NCBI RefSeq assembly: GCF_907164915.1
Contig: NC_061863.1
Location: 22,893,710 to 22,957,709 of the forward strand
Source: Impatiens glandulifera
Taxonomy: Eukaryota > Streptophyta > Magnoliopsida > Ericales > Balsaminaceae
DNA: 64,000 bases
Direction: 5' to 3'
Positions 11,501 through 22,243 of the stretch are shown one piece after another (within the stretch, counting starts at the first letter, position 1; each line of letters begins with the position of its first letter). The notes below the pieces were generated by a model, which was given only the letters and a program-made list of their open reading frames with translations, was not told the origin of the DNA and did not search any database. Position numbers and translations under genes: made by a program.

Positions 11501-11641
11501 CGAGAACACGTCAATCAGAAGCAAATCCGTCTTGAACATGTTTCTACAGATCAACAAACTATAGACATTTTCACGAAACCTCTGTCGGAAGCTAAGTTTT
11601 CTCATTTTAGAAACATGCTAGGTCTTGTTGATCTAGATTGA
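8558..11641 (+). pseudogene. pol: Cop-1 pol: protease, integrase, RT, RNase H
   Basis: This is a single reading frame, the same one as the corrected gag, running to TGA 11,639. Domains in order: aspartic protease (WYLDSGCSRHMTG); the GAG-pre-integrase zinc region (WLWNKRLNHLNF); integrase core with D,D,E in VIDDFSRF, RSDQGTEF and NGIAERRVRTL; reverse transcriptase ([17 protein letters not shown] at 10,769-10,780); RNase H ([28 protein letters not shown]). In-frame stops are TAG 9092, TGA 9206, TAA 10,034, TAG 11,315 and TAG 11,357. About 30 RNase H residues are missing between YLAVGS and FCDNTSAI. Catalytic motifs are otherwise intact. Gag and pol appear to share a frame separated by stops. 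Confidence 0.92.
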
Positions 11642-12427
11642 CGTAATTATGTGCATAAATTGAGGGGAACATATTGTTCAAAATGAAACTGAACAGATAT
11701 GAAAGACGAAGTTCTTAACTTGTCCTAAGGATTCAGAGTTTGAGAAACACAGCTACTTAGACGAACATCTCCCTTAGCAGTTTCATCTTTATATGAAATC
11801 ATTGTCTTGGTTATTTTAACCTGCTTGGTTAGACGGATGCATCTATTAGACGGACACATCTAATAGACGTTAGACGTTTTTACGTCATGAGCAAGAGGAT
11901 GCTCACGTCTAATCAAACACATGTGTCTCATGTGTTGTTATAGCACAATTAGACGCACACGTCTAATAGACTGATTTTCAAAAAAAAGTTGAAAATGTGA
12001 AAAGGAGAATAAAACGTCTAACTACTGGTGTAATTAGACTCTTCATCTTCTGGCACTTAGAACAGTTGTCCTTTAATGATGTATGTTTAAGTTCTTTTTC
12101 CCGCCGAAAAATAAATCAGTCATTCCTCAAAAGAATTGAAGACACGTGTCTCTCAATATGCAAGAAATGACTAATATTTCTGACATCTTTTGTTTGTACA
12201 CTTAGTATTAGACGTTTTATTTCATGCTAACATTAAATACTATTTATTGGGAACTGTCTTTTTAAATTCTTGACGGTAGAAGCAATCATTAGTTTTCTTC
12301 TTCATGATTAAAACCCCGATATTAATAGGTTCATAATCTCTAAAAGGTTAGAAGATCCTTGAAATCTCTTTCTCTCTTTAGAAATCAAACCCTTTGAATC
12401 TCTCAATCCCTTGTTCATCAAATCAAA
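11642..12427 (+). other. Cop-1 spacer between pol and accessory ORF
   Basis: Non-coding. It contains TTAGACG-type palindromes at 11,828-12,045 and a perfect 10-bp palindrome GACACGTGTC at 12,141-12,150 that is conserved in Cop-2 and nearly so in Cop-3. A pyrimidine-rich stretch CTCTTTCTCTCTTT lies just before the ORF. No clear TATA box like those of Cop-2 and Cop-3 is seen. Confidence 0.6.
11828..12045. repeat. Internal palindrome cluster, Cop-1
   Basis: Several TTAGACG/CGTCTAA units, for example TTAGACGCACACGTCTAA. These are the same arms as in the LTR arrays but outside the LTR, upstream of the accessory ORF. Confidence 0.75.
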
Positions 12428-13185
12428 ATGCTGCCCTTCCATCCAAAATCGATTCAGGTGGACTTTCAATCAGTTTCCACACTTGAATCTCCGGGCATGC
12501 AAAGGATGTTCGATTCCCTAAAAGCTTCAGGGCTGAGAAGATTCCTCACTCCTCACGAAACCTATCATGAACAATTTGTCAACGAATTCTTCCAAACCGC
12601 TAGCTTCTATCAAGATAATGTTATTGCTGGTGTAGTAATGGGCCAGATGGTATTGCTCACAGAAGAATCTTTTGGTGAGTTTTTCCATCTCCCAACAGAA
12701 GGTATTGATGATTTTTCTACCACTCACCCTAACCTCATGATTTCGATGATAAAAGTCTTTTCCGATTCCCCTGAAGTAGATATTCATGGAAAGAAGAACC
12801 TTCTGAAGGTTGAATATGCTCTTCTAGTTGATATCATTTCTAAATCCCTTCTGTCTAAAGAAACCTCCTACAAGTATTGTACGAAGGTCTTTCAGATAAT
12901 GGTGGCTATCACCAGGGGTGTTCTTGTAAACTAGACAAGCTTCCTCTTCGGGAATCTTGTCGAATGGTTGTAGCTAGAAGGAAGATCTTCGGCTTTGATG
13001 GTCCTCTTAGTTCCTTTCTCTGTCATCGTCTGAACGAACCTGGTAAGAGTTTCTCCCTCCCTTCTAAGATCTTGAACTACCAGAAAGTGGTAGATTATAT
13101 CCAAAGGGTGGAAACGCTCAAGTCTAAGAAACGAAAAAGTGAAGACTCCAACTCCCCTCTAACTGTTGTGTTAGAGGCATCTTAG
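12428..13185 (+). pseudogene. Cop-1 accessory (env-position) ORF, short form
   Basis: The ATG at 12,428 opens 168 codons (MLPFHPKSIQVDFQSV, FGEFFHLPTEGI, MVAITRGVLVN). TAG 12,932 stands where Cop-2 and Cop-3 have Trp in VNW. A frameshift near 12,970 continues the protein to 13,185 with a basic end (VETLKSKKRKSED). The N-terminal 180 residues are clearly related to those of the Cop-2 and Cop-3 accessory proteins (QVDFPSV, FFELPTEG, AISKGIQVNW). The long acidic and Arg-Gly-rich parts of those proteins are absent here. The position after RNase H is where SIRE-type elements have an envelope-like ORF, but no signal peptide or membrane segment is visible. Function unknown. Confidence 0.7.
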
Positions 13186-13476
13186 GTTGAAGTGTATCCC
13201 GTCCAGAAGTTATGACCAGGAAGAAGAAGAAGAAGACTAATGATTAAAACGCCTTTTTGTATCTATTTTGAATGTTTTTATTATGTTTTTGGTAAACTTA
13301 TCATGGTTACATTGAACTACGTTTTGAGTGTTTCTTCTGAAAACACTCATATGTGATTAACATGGATGTTTTTGAAATGATTACTTGCATGTTGTCTGTT
13401 TGTTTGTTGATTGGATGAATGCATGTCTTGTTATATGTATGCAGGTTTGCAATTTCTTCATCAAAAAGGGGGAAAT
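13186..13476 (+). other. Cop-1 3' untranslated region and polypurine tract
   Basis: A non-coding tail ending in CAAAAAGGGGGAAAT immediately before the 3' LTR, which is the plus-strand primer of reverse transcription. The same tract precedes the 3' LTRs of Cop-2, Cop-3 and Cop-4. Confidence 0.85.
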
Positions 13477-15682
13477 TGTTGGGTCAAATTATTTTTGACT
13501 AAGTGTTGGAATAATTTATTCCCTGATATTTTGATGATGAAATAATTTATAAGTTTCAATACAGGTGTATTGAGACAACATGTTATTATACGTGGATCTA
13601 ATGAGGGTCATTAGACCGATTTTGATCTTCATTCGCATAAAATTAGACGCAGGTCTAATGGAATTAGACGCACAGTCTAACTCAACGGAGTTAGATGGGC
13701 AGTCTAATAGTCTAAAAGAATTAGACGTGAGTCTAATGAAACTAGACGTACAGTCTAACTCATTGGAGTTAGACGTGTAAAGAATTAGACAGGTAGTCTA
13801 ATGAATACACGGAATTAGACGTGAGTCTAATAGAATTAGACGTACAGTCTAACTCATCGGAGTTAGACGTGTAAGTCTAATATATGTGTGAAGAATTAGA
13901 CGGGTAGTCTAATAAATACACGGAATTAGACGTGAGTCTAATAGAATTAGACGTACATTCTAACTCATCGGAGTTAGACGTGTAAGTCTAATAGACGTGT
14001 AAAGAATTAGACGGGTAGTCTAATGAATACACGGAATTAGACGTGAGTATAATAGAATTAGACGTACAGTCTAACTCATCGGAGTTAGACGTTTAAGTTT
14101 AATATATGTGTAAATAATTAGACGGGTAGTCTAATGAATACACGGAATTAGACGTGAGTCTAATGGAATTAGACGTGAGTCTAATGGAATTAGACGTACA
14201 GTCTAACTCATTGGAGTTAAACGTGTAAGTCTAATAGACGTAAAGAATTAGACGGATGGTCTAATAAATACGCGGAATTAGACGGGTTGTCTAATTAATT
14301 GAAAGTTAGACGAGAGTCTAACTTCTTCAGATAAGTCTGAGGTAGAACCAGAATTAGACGTGGTAGTCTAACTCAGTGGAGTTAGACGTACCGGTCTAAT
14401 GGTTATTATAATTAGACGAGTTGTCTAATTAATTGAAAGTTAGACGTGAGTCTAACTCCTTCAGACAAGTCTGAGGTAGAACCGGAATAAGACGTGGTAG
14501 CTAACTCAGTGGAGTTAGACGTACCGGTCTAATGGTTATTATAATTAGACGGGTTGTCTAATTAATTGAAAGTTCGACGTGGGTCTAACTCCTTCAGACA
14601 AGTCTGAGGTAAAACCGGAATTAGACGTGTAGTTTAACTCAGTGGAGTTAGACGTACCCGTCTAATAGTTATGTAAATTAGACGCGAGTCTAATTATATT
14701 AGAACAGGCGGTCTAATAGACGCTTTTCATTAGAAGGAGTTGACTTATTTCATTAGACTAATTTTTCCAAATCCGTCTAACTGAAATACGTCTAATGCTC
14801 TGTTCAAGCAGTACGCTTGAATCTAGCATTTCTCCTACCCACGTGCTATAGTTGTACCCTACTCCTGCTCCACTTTCCTGTGAAGATTAGTACAACAGCT
14901 ATATGCATCCAATCAAGGAATGCCACGTAAGAGAATTTTCCTCACATTACCCGTTTTGCAGGTACATCTCTGATGGAATATTCGGCGCACTACCAGTTCG
15001 GTACGGCCACGATCCTTGTGCTCAGAACCTGTTGTGTACAATGGAGGCTTTTTAATGGAAGAGCGCCACGTATCATTCTTGAAGATTCGACCGTTAGTTC
15101 CTGCTCAGTATTTAATCAATCCTTAGAGCAACGGACGAAGTACCGGATCTTGCCTTAACCAATCTTGCGAACAAGCATTCTGATTTTGTAGAGAGAGACT
15201 GCTCAATCACTTTGCTTACTGAACTTATTCTGTGAAGCTTCTTTCTGATTGTACTGTGTGTGAATCGAGAGAGAGAGAGCTAGAATCAAAACACCATTAG
15301 CTGAGTGATATTCTTCATCTTTTTGTAATTGAACAGAAAGTGTTATGTTCAATAGTGAGCTAAGTGTGTGTGTAAACTGTATTTGATTCTCATCATATAG
15401 TGAATCCTTCCGGTGGTTGGAAGAAGGGATGACGTAGGAGAGTTTCTCCGAACATCCATAAACAAACTATTGTGTTCTTATTTTCTGTCATCTTTTCATA
15501 TTTCATCTTGTGTTTCAAACCCAAGTAAACAATTCCGCCTTGAATCTGTTTCAAGTGTTTACACAAGTTTGCGTAGAATAGAAAGAGATATTAATCCCTA
15601 ACAGGATTTCTATCAAACCGTTTTTCATAAGCCTTCATCATTAGCCAGACCCCCGTCTCTATTGATAAAGCCGATCCTATCA
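13477..15682 (+). repeat. Cop-1 3' LTR (2,206 bp)
   Basis: Copy of 5114-7292 with scattered substitutions and small indels in the array. The palindrome array spans about 13,640-14,800 and the TATA-like box is at 15,109. Ends CCTATCA, followed by the AGTTG duplication. Confidence 0.92.
13640..14800. repeat. TTAGAC/GTCTAA palindrome array, Cop-1 3' LTR
   Basis: Same unit types and order as the 5' LTR array, with local unit gains and losses, for example an extra TTAGACGTGAGTCTAATGG unit near 14,165. Confidence 0.88.
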
Positions 15683-15687
15683 AGTTG
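15683..15687. repeat. Target-site duplication of Cop-1, right
   Basis: AGTTG, identical to 5109-5113. Confidence 0.9.
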
Positions 15688-17065
15688 AGTGGATAGTTGA
15701 TACAGATGATTGTTATCATGCTACACTGAATAGAGGGTTTTTCACGACTTACTAGGCTAGAGATCTTGGTACAGTGAAGATGGGTAATACTAGTCACTCG
15801 AGCATTATGGGTATTGGTGATATTTGTTTGTAGAAAGAGTTAGGACATCAGTTAACACTGAAAGATGTTCGGCATATTCATGATTTGCGTCAACTTGATA
15901 TCAGGTAATGCATTGGACAAATATGGATTCAATCATTATCTTGGTGGTGGAGAAAGGAAGCTCAACAAGGGATAATGATAGTAGCAAAAGGGAAGTCGTG
16001 GCACTCCTTATATCGAACTCATGTGAAGATACTCAAGAATTGACTGAATAAAATTTAAGATGAAATCTCTCTAAATTTGGAGTGAGAAAGGGCTGCAAAT
16101 TCTAGTGAGAAACCTTCACATCCCCTCAACCAAAGACGAGGTTCTGGATCTATGTGATTACTAAGCAACATAAAGTCTCTTTTAGTCAAACATCAGAAAG
16201 GAAACATAATGTATTGGACTTGGTTTATTCTCATGTGTGTGGTCCTTTTGAGGAGGAATCATTGAGTGTAAATCGATATTTTTCTAACATTTATTGATGA
16301 TGCATCTAGAAAGGCGTGAGATTATTTTATGAGAACGAAAGACCAAATATTTAATTACTTTCAAGATTTATATGTCATGGTAGAAAAAGAGATAGACAAT
16401 AAGTTGAAATGTCTTCGCTCTGATAACGAGGGAGAGTATACCTCCCAAGAGTTTAAAGCATACTGTGTAAAATATGGAATTCCACATGTGGAGACAGTTT
16501 CTGGAACTCCATAACACAATGGCGTGGCTGAGAGAATAAATTGCACCATTGTAGAAAAGGTGAAATGCATGCTGAGGATGACAAATTTGACAAAACAGTT
16601 TTGGGAAGAAGTAGTTCGCACATCTTTCTATCTCATAAACAGGTCACCTTTTGTTCCTTTGAAGTTTGAAATACCATAAAGAGTATGGTCTAAGAAAAAT
16701 ATTTTATACTCACATCTAAGGGTATTTAAATGCAAAACATATGAGCATATTCCAAATGAACAAAGATACAAGTTGGATGATAAATCAATTCCATGTATTT
16801 TCCATGGATATGGAAATGAGGAATTTTGGTGCATATTAGGATTCTGAAAAGAAGAGAATTGTCAGGTGTAGAGATATTATGTTCTTCGAGGTTCAGAATA
16901 GGATAAATCCGGAAATCAACAAGAAATCAGAGATAGTTGATGAGTCCATAGAACTCATACCAATTCCTTCACATGTACAGTCAATAGTAATAAATGAAGA
17001 AGAACATAATTAAGAAGTCATTAAAGAAACCTCTAATATGAATGGTAGTAAGGATGATGAGATTG
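15688..17065 (+). pseudogene. pol: Cop-0 protease and integrase remnant
   Basis: The Cop-0 reading frame resumes right after the Cop-1 duplication. It reads EWIVDTDDCYHATLNRGFFTTY, the Copia protease motif with Gly of the D-T-G triad changed to Asp. KMGNTSHSSIMGIGD and LKDVRHIHDL follow. The integrase core is recognisable: FIDDASRKAWDYF, RSDNEGEYTSQEF, and HNGVAERINCTIVEK. The segment between these carries many stops and frameshifts. Coding similarity fades near 17,065, where a different Copia fragment begins, so RT and RNase H of this element are missing. Confidence 0.82.
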
Positions 17066-17067
17066 AT

Positions 17068-17895
17068 TAAAATACATAAAAGAGTGCAAAATGAGAAATC
17101 GGTTAGTGTTAATAAAATTAGAAGTAATATGGGTACTGAGTTCACTAACAGGACTCTATTATGTTTTCTTGAGGAATCTGTTATTAGATACTAGTTGTCT
17201 AGTGTCAGAACTCCACAACAAAACGGCTTAGCTGAAAGGGGAAATAGAAACCTTAAGGAAGCGGACAGATCTATGATAGTTACTCTAGAGTGGCTCAAAA
17301 GCTTTGGGTAGAGGCTATCAACATAGGATGTCATAATCAAAATCGGTCAATGATTAATAAAAGATTTAACAAAACGCCTTATGAGATTTACCATGGAAAA
17401 GCTCCTAATATCCGGTATTTTAAGTTCTTTGGTTGTAAGTGTTACATTCATAACAATGACAAGAGTCATCTGCGGCTTTTGATGCCAAATCTAATGTTGG
17501 TATTATGTTAGGATATTCTGTAGTCAGTAAAGCTTATAGAGTGTATAATGATCAAACTCTATCTGTTGAAGAATCATCCCATGTTGTGTTTGATGAATCT
17601 GTCGAAAGTAACACTTCTATATCCATTGATCTGTCTAACAAAATGGAGGTCGTCAATCTCCAATCTGATAGCAAAGATGAAGTTCAGGTCATCCAAAAAA
17701 TTGCTTATGACCAGACGGTTGAGAATGTTGAAATTCAACAAGATCGGACCACAACTCAATAGGCTATTGAAAGTTTGGATAATTGTGAGAAAATTGGTTA
17801 GTCAGAACATGATCAACCAACTGGTTTATCAAATCTTGATCAAATAACCGGTCGGTCAGAAAATGTTTTAGGACCAAACTTCAAAACATCAAAAA
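17068..17895 (+). pseudogene. Copia integrase C-terminal fragment, other family
   Basis: A separate Copia scrap starts inside the integrase core (NEKSVSVNKIRSNMGTEF), closest in wording to the Cop-5 integrase (NEKSIRVNKIRSDRGTEF). It continues through RTPQQNGLAERGNRNLKEA, NRSMINKRFNKTPYEIYHG and FGCKCYIHNNDKSHL into the region before RT (MLGYSVVSKAYRVYNDQTLS, VVFDESVES). Frameshifts occur near 17,290 and 17,500 and stops at 17,760 and after. It is truncated at both ends with no LTR or duplication visible. It may be a leftover of a full-length relative of Cop-5, abutting the gypsy remnant. Confidence 0.78.
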
Positions 17896-19400
17896 AATGA
17901 TCTGATTATTTTCATCAAGATGTATATGTCCGCTCCATCGAGAAAGAAAGGAAAGAAGGTAAAACAGACAAAGTTTCTCCTCCACTCCCAAGTCGCTTTC
18001 CGAAAATAGAAAAGACTGAAGTGCACTAAGTAACTACTGCTTGACAATTATAGTCGCCTCAAAAGGCGAGCCCAACTAAGCCTACACAAGATAAGGTAGA
18101 GACCACAACCCCTACCAAACTGACACCTCTAAGGGAACCTAGACCCCTAGGAACTTTGATGACCATAGGAATGCCTCTTATTGAGGTCACGAAAATTCTT
18201 CAGGAAAAGAATCTATTCAAATCACTCGCCCTAAGAGAAGACATACTTGTCTTCGGGAAATACGAGAACATTTAGTGCGAATATCACCAAGCTAAGGGCC
18301 ACGCTATTAAAAATTAGAGTGCCCTAAAACACCTCTTCTAGAACTTGATCGATCAAAACGTAATCGCCAAGTCCGAGGTAACTAAGAACACGTTACCGGA
18401 TCATCAATCCAGCATGCTCACAACTAACAGAGTGATGATTGTGGTCGACGCCCTACTGGACTTGATCCACGACGACGTACCAGACATCAACACGATTGAT
18501 CATTGGCCTAAAAATAAGCTCAAAACCCATTATGGTAAAACTTCTAATCAGGGTAGCCAAGGACGACTGCCCGCATCCTCGCCCCGATACACATCGCGAC
18601 AACGCGTGGTAGAACAGACTTTCAACCTAGTTTCATGAAAACCATGTCAGGCCAAGTCATGTCCACTTCCCAACAATCCTCACCATGAAAGAGGAGGGAA
18701 GACGAGCCCAAAGCTCTTAATACAGGAGACAGTCTCCTAAATCAACTGAAAAGGACAAATACTAGTATTTCCATTTGAGAAATCCTAATATACTTTATTG
18801 AGCATATGTAAATAGTCCTCAATGAGTTAAGCAAGGCAAATATTTATGTAAACACTACACTAGAAGAACTAATATGGATCATATCCGCTAGTTCTCAACA
18901 CAACATGATAAGCTTCGAAGATAAGGATCTTCCAATAGTCGAACCAAATCATGACAAAGCCCTCTACATTTATGTGCATATGGAGGGAAAGATCATACCA
19001 ACGGTCTTAATAGACAATGGATCCGCTCTCAACATATGTCCTTGGAGGACTCTTGATAAAATAGGTGTATCTAGAGTCAAGATCATACCATCTGATATGT
19101 AGGTCAAAGGCTTTGACAAATCTAGTTGAGAAATTATGGGCTGCCTTGAATGCACCTTCCGAGTGGCCGACATCCCTTTTCAAGTTGACTTTAATGACAT
19201 CAACATGCAACCTTCCTATAACTTGATCCTAGGAAGACCATAGTTGCACAAAGCTTGAGCTTTGGCCTCGATGCTCCAAAAACATAGATTCATCTCTAAT
19301 GACCATGTCATTACAATTAATAGTGAAACCAACCTTGTATCCGTCATAGGGACCACTCATGTTAACGCCCTAGAGGTTGAACTAAGTGGGTTTGAGATAT
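17896..19400 (+). pseudogene. Gypsy gag C-terminus and protease remnant (plus strand)
   Basis: This is a decayed Tat-type gypsy fragment. The gag end reads CEYHQAKGHAIKN near 18,275, the C-x2-H-x4-H-x4-C type knuckle with the last Cys replaced by a stop. ALKHLF, NLIDQNVIAKSEV and LPDHQ follow, matching the minus-strand copy at 50,970-51,350. A retropepsin-like protease follows at about 18,905-19,250: LIDNGSALNICPWRTLDKIG holds the catalytic Asp in D-N-G-S near 19,012, and NMQPSYNLILGRP is its C-terminal block. Several in-frame stops interrupt it. No RT follows. Confidence 0.75.
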
Positions 19401-20194
19401 GTCCAATCCTCTGATAAGGTAAAGACTTATTCAAACACTCTGACTTCAGTATGTTATGCCTCCCCCTTTGTGAGAATGATGCTCCGAATGAGATATTTCA
19501 CTGGTATGGGTTTAGGCCCCAATGCTAGTGGCATGTCTTCATTCCCATAACCATGTTGCAATATAGATTTCCATGGTCTAAGATTTGTTCCCACATGAGT
19601 CAAAAAATTCCGCCCAAAAAGGATGTTCAAATGACATATGGCTATATTAACAACGTTAAACAAACAGTTCATCCGCGAAGGCCAAAACGTCATATTCTTT
19701 GACTTCCCAGAATCCCTTATCAATCCCCACTCTCAGAGACATTTTTCAGGTCTAGAAATATTTTCAAATTGTCCTCATAATCCTAACTCCTCTATTTGCA
19801 TGATTAAGAAAATAATTGACTATTGGCGTGATATCCTCCAATGCTTGGCTCAAATTCCCAGAACAATTGACCCAACTCAAGAAGCCAACACTTTTAGTCT
19901 ACAAGGAATTGATCCCCACTCATCTGTCGATACTCTAATCGACGAAAGTATAACTCTTTATCCTTAGTTGTGTAGAGAGATGTCAAATACTATATATGGT
20001 AAGAAACCTATTAACAATAATCGCAACAGATCATCCTTTCTTACATGTAATATACTCATCGTTGTAACACAAGAAGTAGACTTCGAATCTATGAGTAAAA
20101 ACGATATTTTCTTTTACTCTGACTTGAACTTCGAAACCAACCTAACCCTAGGACCGATGCTAACCCTAAAAACGATCTTTCCTTTTACATAGGT
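19401..20194 (+). pseudogene. Gypsy post-protease linker remnant
   Basis: Degenerate sequence with a 109-codon open stretch at 19,638-19,967 (MAILTTLNKQFIREGQ, ICMIKKIIDYWRDILQ) and a further short one to 20,192. Tat elements have a poorly conserved linker between protease and RT, and this fits that position. No domain is recognised. It ends abruptly where LTR-like sequence starts. Confidence 0.45.
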
Positions 20195-20724
20195 ACGCTA
20201 TTTTAAATAATTTTGTATAATTATTTACATTTCATGTACCGACCCTTGCCAAGGATACTCGGACATATAAGTTAAAAATAAATGTTATAAATAAATCTCT
20301 ATCTAGCCAGAACTTTTATGAAAAATAAAATTGTTCTTTAACGGGTACGGAGGACATAGCGCGAAAGCACTTTCTCAAGTATAATTAAACAATGAACCCC
20401 TTTTACAAAACTCTGGTGTTTTTTACATTTTTATACGTACATCGTCGATTTATGTTAAAATATCAAAACCCAATCGTCAAAGCTATATTTCTACACAAAT
20501 ATTTTCTTAAATAATGTTTTATTTAAAAACGGTTACTCGCACAAAAAACGAGGTTATATTCCTCAGACGGATCACTCCAAACTTTGACTTTTCTAAAAAC
20601 TAGTCTCCTAAATCCCAAGGGAATGAATTCAGGAAATGCAGACTTAATTGGAAAATATACCAAAGAAGACGTCATTCTCCCTCCTTCTACCGAAGCGAGG
20701 CGACGTCGAATTTGGGTGGTTACA
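20195..20724 (+). repeat. Gypsy LTR, 3' end only
   Basis: Matches the reverse complement of about 60,690-61,190. Shared wording includes AACGGGTACGGAGGA, ATAGCGCGAAA and AATGAACCCCT. The 5' part of the LTR is missing, so this is only the last 530 bp. It ends near TTACA at 20,724 before a primer-site-like motif. Confidence 0.65.
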
Positions 20725-20731
20725 AATGAAA

Positions 20732-20752
20732 TGGCAACTCTTCTTGGGAACT
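20732..20752 (+). other. Gypsy-type primer-binding site (decayed)
   Basis: TGGCAACTCTTCTTGGGAAC resembles the Tat/Ogre type primer site TGGCGACTC. It occupies the same place relative to the LTR end as in the minus-strand copy at 60,662-60,684. Confidence 0.5.
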
Positions 20753-21480
20753 TGTTTTATTTATAAAATAAAACTTTGGCTAGATAAATTTTTATTTATA
20801 ACATTTCAATCTTCCATAAATAGTCTACCTCGAAGGACACATCACCCCCAAAAAGTACGTAGATTATACCCTAATAATTTCAAAAACTAAATGGGCATAT
20901 CGCTCGGTACTATGTGAAGACGTACCAGATCGGAAATCTGCACCTCTATAAATTGTGTGAAGACTAATCAAATTGGCCTATGACTGAGATATGTTGCGAA
21001 AGGAAAAACCTAGGAATTCTGGGGTGGATCCCCCCTTCCAACTTTGATACATTCTCTGGAATGCGATCTTAGCGGCAGTGGGGCGAGATTCCGATCAAAA
21101 TTCAAACACCCCCTTAGCACACAAAACATGGTTACTCTATCCATTGTTTGACGTTCCCAAACAACAAAGCCTTGACAAAACAGAATCTTATATGTGCTTA
21201 TTTATAATACATGAATACATCTAGAATAGATACAATAAACATCTCTAACCATATTCAAAAATCACAAGACATGTTTGTCAAAGTTGGTTATGCGCACGTA
21301 GAACGTCCCTCTTAGACAATGAAGACTTGTACTTTTGGAGCAGCCATTTTCATGAAAATAATGGTTCTACCAGATCTATGATTTGAATGATTCTCTCAAC
21401 TACACTAACTTTCGTCTCCAACATAACTTCATGTTGGAAATGCAAAGAAGATGAGACCCGATACAAGGGCTTTCCTCTTA
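20753..21480 (+). other. Gypsy leader region fragment
   Basis: Non-coding and homologous to the reverse complement of 60,010-60,660 (shared AGATTCCGATCAAAA, AGATACAATAAACATCTCTAA, TTTGTCAAAGTTGGTTAT). It stops at the truncated LTR of Cop-3. TGGTTCTACCAG occurs at 21,362 and again exactly at the junction, 21,481. Confidence 0.6.
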
Positions 21481-21492
21481 TGGTTCTACCAG

Positions 21493-22243
21493 TCTAATGA
21501 ATGCACAGAATTAAACGTGCAGTCTAATGAATGCACATATGTAGACGTGCAGTCTAACTCAACGGAGTTAGATGTGCAGTCTAATGACTGCATAGAAATA
21601 GACATAAGTCTAACTCAGCGGAGTTAGACGTGTAGTCTAATGTATACGGAATTAGACGTGTAGTTTAATGTATACTGAATTAGACGTGTAGTCTAATGTA
21701 TAAGGAATTAGACGTGAAGTCTAATATATTTGCGGAATTAGACGTGTAGTCTAACTCAAGTGAGTTAGACGTGCAGTCTAATATATTTGCGGAATTAGAC
21801 GTGCAATCTAACTCAGTGGAGTTAGACGTACAGTCTAATATATTTGCGGAATTAGACGTTCAGTCTAACTCAGTGAAGTTAGACGTGCAGTCTAATGTAT
21901 TTGCGGAATTAGACGTGCAGTCTAACTCAGTGGAGTTAGACGTGCAGTCTAATGTATTTGTGAAAGTTAAACATAAGTCTAACTCCTTAAGACTAGTCTG
22001 AGGTAATACCAGAATTAGACGTGCAGTCTGACTCAGTGAAGTTAGATGTGCAGTCTAATGGTTATTGTATAATTAGACGTGTAGTCTAATTAGTGAATGT
22101 TAGACGTGAGTCTAACTCCTTCAGATTAGTCTGAGGTAGAATCGGAATTAGACGTGCAATCTAATGGTTATTGGACAATTAGACTTGTAGTCTAGTTAGT
22201 GAAAGTTAGACGTGAGTCTAACTCCTTCAGATTAGTCTGAAGT
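21493..22243 (+). repeat. Cop-3 5' LTR, first piece (palindrome array)
   Basis: TTAGACGTGCAGTCTAA-type units separated by AATGTATTTGCGGAA and CTCAGTGGAG linkers, matching the array in the Cop-3 3' LTR (40,020-40,990) rather than that of Cop-2. Open frames here, such as the one at 21,771-22,001, only translate the repeat (ELDVQSNS). Confidence 0.82.
22239..22243. repeat. Target-site duplication of Cop-2, left
   Basis: GAAGT, matched at 32,677-32,681. Confidence 0.9.

Larger units (their letters stand above)
5114..15682 (+). mobile_element. Cop-1: 10.6-kb SIRE-like Copia retrotransposon
   Basis: Complete insertion with LTRs at 5114-7292 and 13,477-15,682. The LTRs begin TGTTGGGTC and end CCTATCA. 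A perfect 5-bp target duplication AGTTG flanks it (5109-5113 and 15,683-15,687). Order inside: tRNA-Met primer site, gag, protease, integrase, RT, RNase H, a 0.8-kb spacer with palindromic repeats, a short accessory ORF, and a polypurine tract. The domain order PR-IN-RT-RH is that of Ty1/copia. Very long LTRs and an extra 3' ORF fit the SIRE/Maximus lineage. Five or more in-frame stops and several deletions make it inactive. Confidence 0.92.

Noticed and set aside
12428..13185. Envelope glycoprotein
   Set aside because: The position fits SIRE envelope-like ORFs, but no signal peptide, transmembrane segment or cleavage site is visible in any of the three copies.
21771..22001. Open frame reading repeated ELDVQSNS
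   Set aside because: It is a translation of the TTAGACGTGCAGTCTAA array. Similar frames arise in every array (13,580-13,780). No start context or conservation independent of the repeat.
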